This document shows, piece by piece, positions 1 through 7,625 of a DNA stretch of 46,841 nt (positions are counted from its first letter, which is position 1; every line of letters starts with the position of its first letter). The DNA comes from Oligoflexia bacterium. Its GTDB lineage: Bacteria > Bdellovibrionota > UBA1018. Where the stretch lies: positions 1-46,841 of the forward strand of contig JACMNQ010000005.1 of assembly GCA_014378465.1 (NCBI GenBank). Reading direction: 5' to 3'. The notes under the pieces were generated by a model, which was not told the DNA's origin, made no database searches, and saw nothing but the letters and a program-made list of their open reading frames with translations. Made by a program: the position numbers and the translations under genes.

Positions 1-1
1 C

Positions 2-1261
2 GACTTCATGGAAGGCAGCCCATACTACCTGGCCGACCGGGGCCGGGAATCGTTTCGAGTGATGAATGGAATGGGCTTTGACGCCGTCGCCATCGGAAAT
101 CACGACTGGATGATGGGCACTGAAGAACTCAACCGGATCGTTGCTGAGGTCCCTCCCCAGTTCGCTTTCCTGGGCGCCAATTTTCTCACTCACTCCACCC
201 GCCAGGCCCTTCGGGAACACCTGAAGCCCTATCACGTCTTCGACAAAGCCGGGAGTCGCATTGCCGTGCTGGGTCTCACGACCAATGAGTGGATTTACCA
301 ATCTCCCGCGGACCGGATCGCGGGCCCGATCAATACGGCCAATCGCCTGATGAAAGAAATGCAGAGTCGCTCGGATTTCGTGATCGCACTCACGCACCTG
401 GGTGTGGCGAAGGATCGTCGCCTCGTGGAGAGAACTCGAGGAGTGGATCTCGTCGTCGGGGGGCATTCTCACACGGTCCTTTCGGAACCCGTGATCGCGC
501 AGGACCGACGGGGCCGGATGGTCGGGATCGTCCAGACTGGAGCGCACGGAGAAAATGTGGGAGAGCTCCTGGTGGATGTGGTTCCGGGCCAGCCTCTTGT
601 GATCAAGAGCTATGAACTCCACGCGGTGAATGCGCAGGCTCCGCGCGATCCGCAGATGCAGTCCCTCGTTCAGCACGCGCGCAGAGCGCTGGACGCCGAA
701 TACGGTGCTTCCTGGTTGAGTGAGGTCGTGGGTTTTTCAGAAGTGAATGCGTCGTACTCGTCGCACTCGGACAATCCCTGGAATCAGTTCGTCACGGACT
801 CCTTCCGGGAGTCCACCGGTGCCGACGCCGTCCTTCATGTCACGTCATTCACTTACCCTTACAACACGCAGGGCTCCGTGACCCGCGAAGGACTCTTCTC
901 CTTCTTTCCGAGACTCGAAAGTCTGGATGAACGAAAAGGCTGGTCGCTCTGGACGGCGAGGATTCCGGGCCTGCTTCTCAAGGAACTGAAGAAACTTGGA
1001 GAGAAGGCCGGATTGTTCGTGAGCATCCACCTCTCCGGGGGCGGTCCGATTCATGACACGCGTGAGTATACGATCGCATTTCCCGAGGGGATTGCACTGC
1101 GCTCGAAGGAGATTCCCGGCATTACCCCGCTCATTCTGCGGAAAATGAGAAATTCCAACGTGCCCATCTGGGAGTCACTCGAAGCCCACTTCAGACAGAT
1201 TGGAGTTCTCAGACCGGGAGGAACTTCAGCGTCTCAGCCACTCCAGGATATCCTTCATTGA
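2..1261 (+). CDS. 5'-nucleotidase-family metallophosphoesterase (5' end outside window)
   Basis: This is the C-terminal part of a UshA/YfkN-type bifunctional phosphoesterase, a family that usually hydrolyses nucleotides or related phosphomonoesters outside the cytoplasm. The window opens inside it: the frame is open to base 2, and the first visible residues (DFMEGSP) are the metal-binding GDxxxGSP motif, so the Met at 8 is internal. The motifs GNHDW (about 30 residues in) and GGHSHT (about 150 in) are metallophosphatase metal ligands. The second half, with SDNPWNQFVTDSF and TGADAVLH, is the substrate-binding 5'-nucleotidase C-terminal domain. Only about the first 60 residues of the phosphatase domain and any signal peptide are missing. 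Its last 53 bases overlap the convergent membrane-protein gene. Family assignment is firm; the substrate is unknown. Confidence 0.9.
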   Translation, partial: DFMEGSPYYLADRGRESFRVMNGMGFDAVAIGNHDWMMGTEELNRIVAEVPPQFAFLGANFLTHSTRQALREHLKPYHVFDKAGSRIAVLGLTTNEWIYQSPADRIAGPINTANRLMKEMQSRSDFVIALTHLGVAKDRRLVERTRGVDLVVGGHSHTVLSEPVIAQDRRGRMVGIVQTGAHGENVGELLVDVVPGQPLVIKSYELHAVNAQAPRDPQMQSLVQHARRALDAEYGASWLSEVVGFSEVNASYSSHSDNPWNQFVTDSFRESTGADAVLHVTSFTYPYNTQGSVTREGLFSFFPRLESLDERKGWSLWTARIPGLLLKELKKLGEKAGLFVSIHLSGGGPIHDTREYTIAFPEGIALRSKEIPGITPLILRKMRNSNVPIWESLEAHFRQIGVLRPGGTSASQPLQDILH

Positions 1262-1703
1262 ACCAGTGCCACCAGCTCAGGATCATGATCGTGTGTCCAA
1301 GAAAAATGAAAAAGTGACTCCACATCTCGACTCGGTCCGCAAAACCGTTCAGGTACCGACGCCAGTGCAGGGCTTCATCGATGACGCTGTAGAAGATCGA
1401 CCGCGCGATGAGCGCGATGGCCGGGAAGCGGAAAAATTCCCGGTGACTGTAGGCCAGGCACAGGACGATGCAGCTCGTGACGCCCGCGAAAATCGTGATG
1501 TGGTGGACCAGCGCTTCGCCTTTTTTCAACTCTTCCTTGTAAGCCGTGCGGTGCCCGATCGTGTCGAAGGCGATTGCACCGATGAAGATCGCGGTTCCGA
1601 TCGGCACGCTCCAGACGTAGTCCGGAAAGTTGACGCCGTGGGACCAGCCGAGCAGGGTGAAACCGGCGGTGCAGAAGAGGAGGCCCGACATGAGGCCCGA
1701 CAT
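1209..1703 (-). CDS. small multi-pass membrane protein, unknown function
   Basis: A 164-residue protein with about four hydrophobic segments (roughly residues 8-25, 32-48, 70-88 and 125-150) and several His residues near the membrane (VHH, SHRE, LHWRR, MWSH). I do not recognise the family. It lies 97 bases downstream of crtB on the same strand, so it may be the last gene of the carotenoid operon, but the gap is larger than the overlaps between the crt genes. The start falls in a tandem 12-base duplication encoding MSGL twice, so translation could begin at 1703 or at 1691. There is no obvious ribosome-binding site. The 3' end overlaps the convergent phosphoesterase gene by 53 bases. Confidence 0.65.
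   Translation of the reverse strand: MSGLMSGLLFCTAGFTLLGWSHGVNFPDYVWSVPIGTAIFIGAIAFDTIGHRTAYKEELKKGEALVHHITIFAGVTSCIVLCLAYSHREFFRFPAIALIARSIFYSVIDEALHWRRYLNGFADRVEMWSHFFIFLGHTIMILSWWHWFNEGYPGVAETLKFLPV
1680..1703. repeat. perfect tandem 12-bp duplication at a start codon
   Basis: The unit gaggcccgacat occurs twice in direct succession, followed by a partial third copy (gaggc). On the minus strand it duplicates the codons M-S-G-L at the beginning of the membrane-protein gene, giving two equivalent ATG codons. Confidence 0.9.
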
Positions 1704-1800
1704 GAGGCGAGGTAACTGAGCCAGTCGCCCCGGTCAAACTGATTGAACTACGCAGCGTATTGCAGCGTTTCGCGAATGAAGGAGGCAGGGCGAATGAGAT

Positions 1801-2745
1801 TCATGAGTGTCTCCAGAGAGTGGTGATGGGGACGGGCGACGCGGGAGCGAGGACGCGTCCGGGCAGAGTCTTGAGTGCCAGCGCGAAGCCCTTCAGAACC
1901 AGAAGAAGTTTACGGAAAGTCGGGATGATGGTCCTCTGCTCGAGGGCCCGGGGCCCAAGGCGCCGCAGTTTTCGACCGATCTCCCGGTAAATGCAGCTGG
2001 CCACCGATACCGCGACGGCCGAACGAAAGGGGAGGTAGCTGAGCCCGGAATTTCCGGACTGATAAAAAATTTCGGCGTGCTCCAGAAGCCGGAGGACAAG
2101 AGCGTAGGTGTCCTTTCGGTATTTCTCACTGAGGAGCTCAGCGGGCGGAATGCCTTTTTCGCGCAGCCAGCTCTCGGGCAGGTAGATTCGGCCCATTTTG
2201 AAGTCTTCCTGCACGTCGCGCGCGATGTTCGTCAGCTGCATCGCCTTGCCGAGATCCACGGCGTTCTTGAGCGCCCGGAGGTCCGTGATGCCCATCACAT
2301 GAGTCATCATCAGTCCGACCGTGCCCGCGACCCGGTAACAGTACAGAAGCAGATCTTCAAAGGACTCATAATGAAATTGCTGAACGTCCATCTGCATGCC
2401 GAGCAGCAGGTCCTGCGCGTAGAGTTCAGGGATCTGATGAGTTTTCGTGACGTGCTGAAACGCGAAGAAGACCGCCTGCGACTGCTTTTCGCCGTGAAAT
2501 GCCGAACGCGTCCGCAGCGTCAGCTGATTCAGCGCCAGAAGAGCGGAATTCTCATCCTTGGCCTGATCGATCTGATCATCGCAGAACCTGCACCAGCCGT
2601 AGATGAAGAATGCGGCGTCGCGCTTCTTCGAAGTGAAGAGCATTGAAGCCATGGCGAAGCTCCTGGAGCCCACGCGAATCATCTCGCGGCACTGCGTGCG
2701 ACACGTGTCGACGTTCAGTTCGGGTGAGCTCAGAGTCTCAGACAT
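1801..2745 (-). CDS. crtB: phytoene synthase
   Basis: Condenses two geranylgeranyl diphosphates into phytoene, the first committed step of C40 carotenoid synthesis. Both aspartate-rich Mg-diphosphate motifs of the trans-isoprenyl diphosphate synthase family are present: DDQID at residues 56-60 and NIARDVQED at 173-181, with the YRVAGTVG signature between them. At 314 residues it has the usual length. The start is taken as the ATG at 2745 (MSETL); an ATG at 2754 would add three residues. The 5' end overlaps the stop of crtI, so the two are translationally coupled. Squalene synthases share the fold, but the crtI, crtE and crtY neighbours decide for phytoene. Confidence 0.95.
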   Translation of the reverse strand: MSETLSSPELNVDTCRTQCREMIRVGSRSFAMASMLFTSKKRDAAFFIYGWCRFCDDQIDQAKDENSALLALNQLTLRTRSAFHGEKQSQAVFFAFQHVTKTHQIPELYAQDLLLGMQMDVQQFHYESFEDLLLYCYRVAGTVGLMMTHVMGITDLRALKNAVDLGKAMQLTNIARDVQEDFKMGRIYLPESWLREKGIPPAELLSEKYRKDTYALVLRLLEHAEIFYQSGNSGLSYLPFRSAVAVSVASCIYREIGRKLRRLGPRALEQRTIIPTFRKLLLVLKGFALALKTLPGRVLAPASPVPITTLWRHS

Positions 2746-4375
2746 GGGCGCCATTGCTTTCTTTGCTTTCGCGAGCCTTCTGGCCGCCTTGCTTCACACC
2801 TTCGGGGGCACTGTGGTGGGGCGCAGAACTCTTTCGCGCGTTCACAAGCCCCGTGGCAAGCACCGGAGCCGAGCCCTTGCCGTGGTCAGGTCCCATGCCC
2901 AGGTCATCAAAGATGACGGAAGTGGTGGCTTTCGCCGAGTTCACGACGCCTGGCAGACCCGCACCCGGATGGGTTCCTGCACCCACGAAGTAAAGCCCCT
3001 TCAGATGGGCGTCCCGGTTGTTGACTCGGAAGTAGGCGCTCTGAGTGAGAATCGGTTCGAGTGAAAACGCCGAACCGTGAAAGGAGTTGAGTTCACTCTC
3101 GAAATCTTCGGGCGTGAAGATCCGCTGCGTGACGATTTCCTGGCTGAGGCCCGGGATGTAATGCTTTTCGAGGTAATCCAGGATTTTTTTCGCGTACTTC
3201 GGGCCTTCCTCCTTCCAGTCAATGCGGGCGTTCCCAAGATGAGGGACTGGCGAGAGCACGTAGAACGCTTCGCCGCCTTCCGGCGCCAGATCAGGATCAC
3301 TCCGAGTGGGGGCATGCAGGTAAAGGGAGAAGTCGTCGGCGAGCACGCCATTCTTGAAGATGTCCTGCAGGAGTTCCTTGTATCTTGGACCGAAAATCAC
3401 GTTGTGATGCGCGAGTTCGGGATATTGCTTCTTCGTTCCGAAATAGATCAGAAAAAGCGACATGCTGTAGCTCATCTTCTTCAGCCGCTTTGCGGTCCCT
3501 TGAGTCGCCGGCACGTTCTTGAGCAGCTCACCGTAAGTGTGCATGACATCGGCGTTGCTGACGACGATTTCGCAGGGGTGGACTTTTCCGGTTTTGGTCA
3601 GCACGGCGGTGACTCGTCCCTCTTTGGACTGAATCTCCTGCACTTCCGAGAGACAGTGGATCTCACCGCCCATGTCTTCAAACAGTTTCACCAGCGCCCG
3701 AACCAGTGCACCTGTGCCGCCTTTGGGAAAGTACACCCCCCACTTGCGTTCCAGAGCGTGGATCAGGGTGTAGATCGAGGACGTATTGAAAGGATTGCCA
3801 CCGACCAGAAGCGAGTGAAAGCTGAACGCCTGCCGGAGCTGGGGATCCTTGATGAATTTCTTGATCGTGCCGAAGACTGAGCGATAGGCGGCCAGGCGCA
3901 CGAGCTGGGGCGAGACGCGAATCATGCTCCACCAGTTCAGGAAGGGCACATGCACGAGCTTCTCGTAGCCTTCCTTGAAGACTTCTTCCGAATACTTCAG
4001 AAATTTCCTGTAACCTTCGATGTCGCCGGGGGATTTCCTGCGAATCTGTTCAAACGTCTCCTCGAGGCTCGCGGTGTAGTCAAAGCGGTAGCCATCCTCC
4101 CAGAAGAGTCGGTAGAACGGAGTGACGGGCATCATCTCCACGTAGTCTTCGATCCTCTTTCCGCAGATTTCAAAAAGTTCCTCGAAACAGTGAGGCGCGG
4201 TGATCACGGTGGGGCCGGCGTCAAAGGTGAAACCCTTGTCCTTGTAAACATAGGCCCGTCCACCCGGAAGATCCCGTTTTTCGAGCACGGTGACTTGAAA
4301 TCCCTGGGCCTGGAGACGGATTGCGGCACTGAGACCGCCAAAACCACTGCCAATGACGACTGCTTTTTTAGACAT
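2738..4375 (-). CDS. crtI: phytoene desaturase
   Basis: FAD-dependent CrtI-type desaturase that converts phytoene to lycopene or a partly desaturated product. The N-terminal dinucleotide-binding motif VIGSGFGGLSAA is at residues 6-17, followed by VTVLEKRDLPGGRAY. The C-terminal FAD signature GAGTHPGAGLPGVV is also present. The start at 4375 (MSKKAVVIG) was chosen because it puts the FAD motif at the usual distance and overlaps the crtE stop by 8 bases; the frame is open further upstream to 4405. After the FAD signature there is an unusual tail of about 50 mostly polar residues rich in K, S, G and A, which looks disordered and is not part of the standard enzyme. Confidence 0.95.
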   Translation of the reverse strand: MSKKAVVIGSGFGGLSAAIRLQAQGFQVTVLEKRDLPGGRAYVYKDKGFTFDAGPTVITAPHCFEELFEICGKRIEDYVEMMPVTPFYRLFWEDGYRFDYTASLEETFEQIRRKSPGDIEGYRKFLKYSEEVFKEGYEKLVHVPFLNWWSMIRVSPQLVRLAAYRSVFGTIKKFIKDPQLRQAFSFHSLLVGGNPFNTSSIYTLIHALERKWGVYFPKGGTGALVRALVKLFEDMGGEIHCLSEVQEIQSKEGRVTAVLTKTGKVHPCEIVVSNADVMHTYGELLKNVPATQGTAKRLKKMSYSMSLFLIYFGTKKQYPELAHHNVIFGPRYKELLQDIFKNGVLADDFSLYLHAPTRSDPDLAPEGGEAFYVLSPVPHLGNARIDWKEEGPKYAKKILDYLEKHYIPGLSQEIVTQRIFTPEDFESELNSFHGSAFSLEPILTQSAYFRVNNRDAHLKGLYFVGAGTHPGAGLPGVVNSAKATTSVIFDDLGMGPDHGKGSAPVLATGLVNARKSSAPHHSAPEGVKQGGQKARESKESNGAHV

Positions 4376-5384
4376 ATACACGCTCGAGGAAGGAAGAGAG
4401 TTCACGGAGTTGCACGAAGCCGCTGGAAGTCGGCTCGGGAGGAAGGTGATGGTTCAGCCCATCCAGACACTTGGACAGATGAGCCTTGGCCCGGGCTTTG
4501 GACTTCGGAACGATCTGATGAATTTCAATCCAGGGTTTGAGAAACGATTCATCGGGCAGGCGCCAGACGGCGTCCACGAGTGCCTGGTAGACCTGCGAAG
4601 TGCATTCGGTTGCGGCCACGGCCCAGATCCAGGAAGGGCGTCTCAAGTACAGGTCTTCGAACCTTTTGGTGTAATCCAGCGGTTCTTTGGACGGCGCCGC
4701 GCAGAAATTTCCAATATCATCGTACATCTGCAGGGCCGTGCCGAAGCTGTTTCCGAAATCCTGAAGGACGCCGATGCGCTCCGGGCTCGCCTGAGCCAGC
4801 GTGGCGCCCAGGGAAATCGCGAGGGACATGAGTGCGCCACTCTTCAGTTCAATCGAGCTCATGCAGAGTTTGAAGACGTTTTCCTGAGGGACTTCGTCAA
4901 TGCGAATTCCCACGTCGAGTGCCTGACCATAATGGGCTTTGAGCATGACATCGTTGAAGAGTCGGTACAGGGCAAGTTCAGTTTTGTCCGACACTCCCAG
5001 TGCGCCGATCTTCTGCAGGGGCCAGAAGTACATCCAGTTTCCCGCATTCAGAGCGACGGGCAGACCGTAAGTGACATGGAGAGAGGGTTTGCCGCGGCGG
5101 ATCCGGCTCCCGTCCTGAATGTCGTCGATGACGAGCGAGCCTGCATGCAGTGTTTCAAGAAGTTCGGCTGCTTTTTCACAGAGCACTTTTTCAGTCGGCG
5201 AGGGCGGACCCGCCGCCACTCGAGTATCCGAAAAAGCGTAACCGAGCTCCACGATCTGCGTGCGGATCTTCTTTCCGGGACGGGAGAGAAAGTCCTGCAC
5301 GGGAGTCATGAGGGCGAGTTCAAGCAGTGTTTCGACGGAACGATCCAGTTTCAGGGTCTGCAGGTTCATAAATTGTTTTCTCAT
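4368..5384 (-). CDS. crtE: polyprenyl diphosphate synthase, probably geranylgeranyl diphosphate synthase
   Basis: Makes the C20 diphosphate used by CrtB. The first aspartate-rich motif is DDIQDGSRIRRG at about residue 87. The second is DDIGN at about residue 221, in QMYDDIGN; the last position is Asn where the family mostly has Asp. PGKKIRTQIVELGYAF near the N terminus is the substrate-binding GKKxR region. The start at 5384 gives an ATGA overlap with the crtY stop, like the other junctions of this operon; ATG codons at 5396 and 5369 are alternatives. Chain length cannot be read with certainty, but the position between crtY and crtI supports C20. Confidence 0.9.
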   Translation of the reverse strand: MRKQFMNLQTLKLDRSVETLLELALMTPVQDFLSRPGKKIRTQIVELGYAFSDTRVAAGPPSPTEKVLCEKAAELLETLHAGSLVIDDIQDGSRIRRGKPSLHVTYGLPVALNAGNWMYFWPLQKIGALGVSDKTELALYRLFNDVMLKAHYGQALDVGIRIDEVPQENVFKLCMSSIELKSGALMSLAISLGATLAQASPERIGVLQDFGNSFGTALQMYDDIGNFCAAPSKEPLDYTKRFEDLYLRRPSWIWAVAATECTSQVYQALVDAVWRLPDESFLKPWIEIHQIVPKSKARAKAHLSKCLDGLNHHLPPEPTSSGFVQLRELSSFLERVYV

Positions 5385-6640
5385 TTGAAAAAGCACTCCA
5401 TTGCGCGAGCGATCGGTACTGGAGGCGGAGCCCCCGAAAAAATTTTGATTTTGTCGAGCCAGTCAAAGCGCCGGGAGTAGAATCGCTGAATGGTGGCTTC
5501 CGGCAAACGGTAGAAATATTCCAGGATCCGGTAGCGCCTGTCGGGCTCGGCCGCTCTGAAAATCATGCGATTGAGCAGATGATAGAAACCCGCCGATTTC
5601 GAGTGGAGTCGGATCAGGTCCTGAAGAACGGCCGCGGTGACTGCCTCCATATCGGCGGCAGTTGGACCTTTCTTGCAGCCGGAGAGTGCCTGGGCGACCC
5701 TTCTCGAGAACTGCGCTGCCATCGGAAGAGAATAACCTGAAGTTTCATGGCAGATTCCGGCGCGCGTTCCAAAACCGAGGGCGGCAGAAGGATGCTCCGA
5801 TGTTTTTTTCGTCGAACTTTCACGCTTCTCGGGCTTCTCACGCTTTTGGAGAGGGATCGGCAGAACTCCAACTTCAGTGCGTAGAACTTTCGCGATTTCC
5901 CAGCCCTGCTTTCGGGCGTAGTTGTCGACCTCACGGGTCATGGCTGCCACATTCAATTCGGCATGGTCACTGTAACGCGTGTCTTCGATCAGAAGAGTAT
6001 CGTCGGTCCAGGGCAGGAGGTAGAAGAAGCGGTAGCCTTCGAGCTGTTCGCAGGTGGCGTCCATGAGAACGGGCTGAGTGAGTCCATGGGGAGCGCGAGT
6101 TCGGATATCGAGTCCGACGAACTTCTGATAGCAGAGCTGCTCGCTGCCAGAACGGGCGCCGTTGCTCTTCTCTCCGCGCGGGTCGTTATATTTTTCTCCG
6201 CGCGCGTCGAGCACGACTTGCGCTTTCAGATGAGTCCCGTCCTGGAGCGTGACCTGGTGAGAAGTCAGCTGAGAGACGGCGGTGTTCAGTCGAAGTGATT
6301 TGCCCAGCACGGGCATCAGAACTTCGCGAAACCTTTCGGAAGTGATGGAGTGGTAGGCATTTTGAAGCGTGCGCGTGTAACGGGGAAAGCGCACTTCATG
6401 GGACTGCCACGAACGGGTCACCAGGGGAAGAATCCACTGCGAATCTTCCTGGTTCAGATCTTTTTCGTGAAAAGACCAGGTGTGATTCCCGCCAAGCGAC
6501 TCGCTTTGCTCCAGAATCTGAAAACGGACTTCAGGATGAAACTTCGCCAGGCGATAGGCGAGCAGGCCTCCCCAGAGGCCGCCTCCCACGATGATCAGAT
6601 CGGTCCCGACCGAATCGGGAGCGTTCACCGAAGCATTCAC
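5381..6640 (-). CDS. crtY: lycopene beta-cyclase
   Basis: FAD/NAD-binding cyclase that closes the beta-ionone rings of lycopene to give beta-carotene. The N terminus carries the dinucleotide-binding motif VGGGLWGGLLAYRLA and ends the first unit with ILEQSESLGGNHTWSFHE, which is typical of CrtY. The conserved YRFFYLLPWTDDTLLIEDTRY segment lies in the middle and GYSLPMAA near the C terminus. Length (419 residues) is slightly above the usual 380-390, mainly through a charged insert (KREKPEKRESSTKK) at about residues 270-285. The start is a GTG at 6640 that overlaps the previous gene's TGA. Confidence 0.95.
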   Translation of the reverse strand: MNASVNAPDSVGTDLIIVGGGLWGGLLAYRLAKFHPEVRFQILEQSESLGGNHTWSFHEKDLNQEDSQWILPLVTRSWQSHEVRFPRYTRTLQNAYHSITSERFREVLMPVLGKSLRLNTAVSQLTSHQVTLQDGTHLKAQVVLDARGEKYNDPRGEKSNGARSGSEQLCYQKFVGLDIRTRAPHGLTQPVLMDATCEQLEGYRFFYLLPWTDDTLLIEDTRYSDHAELNVAAMTREVDNYARKQGWEIAKVLRTEVGVLPIPLQKREKPEKRESSTKKTSEHPSAALGFGTRAGICHETSGYSLPMAAQFSRRVAQALSGCKKGPTAADMEAVTAAVLQDLIRLHSKSAGFYHLLNRMIFRAAEPDRRYRILEYFYRLPEATIQRFYSRRFDWLDKIKIFSGAPPPVPIARAMECFFK

Positions 6641-7392
6641 GAGCTGAACCTCCGCGCATGCAGAGCTTCGTAGCTCTGTTCGTACTCGGCGTGCTGGATG
6701 CCCATCCAGTGCTTCCAGAAAATGTTCCGAGCGAAGCCACGCGGATACAGTTCGTAACCCGTGTGATTGATCACGCCGAGCACGGTCATGAAAGTCAGGT
6801 TCGCAAGAATCACGGCCGGATGAAGAGGCATGATGAAAACGATGAGCGGAAGAATCAACGCTTCAATCAAGGCTTCCCAGGGATGAAAGGAAAACGCGGC
6901 CCACGGTGTCGGAATCTTTGAGTCGTGGTGAACCCTGTGAACTGGCTTGAAGAAGCGGGGCAGGTGCATCCAGCGATGCGTCCAGTAGAAATAGGTTTCA
7001 TGGATGAAAGCCGCAATCCAGAAGCTCGCGATGAAAGAGCCCCAGCCGTGGCGGGGCATATCAAGATACACGCGAGTCCACCCCCCCTGGCAGGCGAGGA
7101 GCAGCAGGGCCCCGGCGACGGCGAAGATGACGGAAGTGACGACGGAGTGAAAGATCTCGTTTCGAATCTGCAGGCGAAATCCGGAGCGTGCGCCATCCCG
7201 TGATTGCGCGGGCGAGTCCGCGACCGGACTTGAACCCGTTGCGAAAGTCGAATCAATCCGGCGGTGCCCGAGTTGGTCGCGTTTCACGACCCAGCAGAAC
7301 CAGCAGGCGGCGCCCGCCGTGAAAAAGTAGCGGAGCAGAACGATGAGAAAAATTCCCAGAGTCGTTGCAGAGAGGGTCAACAGATCATTCAC
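6637..7392 (-). CDS. fatty-acid-hydroxylase/sterol-desaturase-family protein lacking the third His box
   Basis: First gene of the carotenoid operon and the only candidate for ring modification. Members are membrane di-iron oxygenases whose iron is held by three histidine clusters. Here the first (HETYFYWTHRWMH) and second (HRVHHDS) are intact and several hydrophobic segments surround them. After NHTGYELYPRGFARN the family normally has about 25-30 residues with a THHNMHH-type box and NYGLYF before the (F/I)WDRxMGT segment. Here the chain goes straight to IFWKHWMGIQHAEYEQSY, so the third box is absent in frame. It may be inactive or use a non-canonical site. The loop at residues 45-70 is also unusually polar. 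The start is a GTG at 7392. It is not CrtZ-type by motif. Confidence 0.8.
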   Translation of the reverse strand: MNDLLTLSATTLGIFLIVLLRYFFTAGAACWFCWVVKRDQLGHRRIDSTFATGSSPVADSPAQSRDGARSGFRLQIRNEIFHSVVTSVIFAVAGALLLLACQGGWTRVYLDMPRHGWGSFIASFWIAAFIHETYFYWTHRWMHLPRFFKPVHRVHHDSKIPTPWAAFSFHPWEALIEALILPLIVFIMPLHPAVILANLTFMTVLGVINHTGYELYPRGFARNIFWKHWMGIQHAEYEQSYEALHARRFSS

Positions 7393-7625
7393 CGTCCCCT
7401 TTTACCTTTCGCTTTCGCTTAATCCAACAGAATAGTCCGCCATTTTGAGGGTCCCAAACGCCCCGCTTCCGGCGCTGCTGGGGGAGTGAGGCAAAAGCTC
7501 GACACATGGCGCCTAAAAAGGGCGCGCGTGAATGAGTTGATGTCGTGATCCCGGCGCAGTCAGTGGACAGAGTCTGAAGCTGTGTTAGAGTTTCAGAATA
7601 ACTTCAAAACAAGGAGCTGGGCTTC

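Noticed and set aside
4353..5480. Long plus-strand open frame across crtE and crtI/crtY ends
   Set aside because: Antisense to firmly identified genes; no family motif and no start site.
7393..7625. Clear promoters for the divergent carotenoid operon and pepA
   Set aside because: No convincing -35/-10 pair by eye; only the AAGGAG before pepA is clear.
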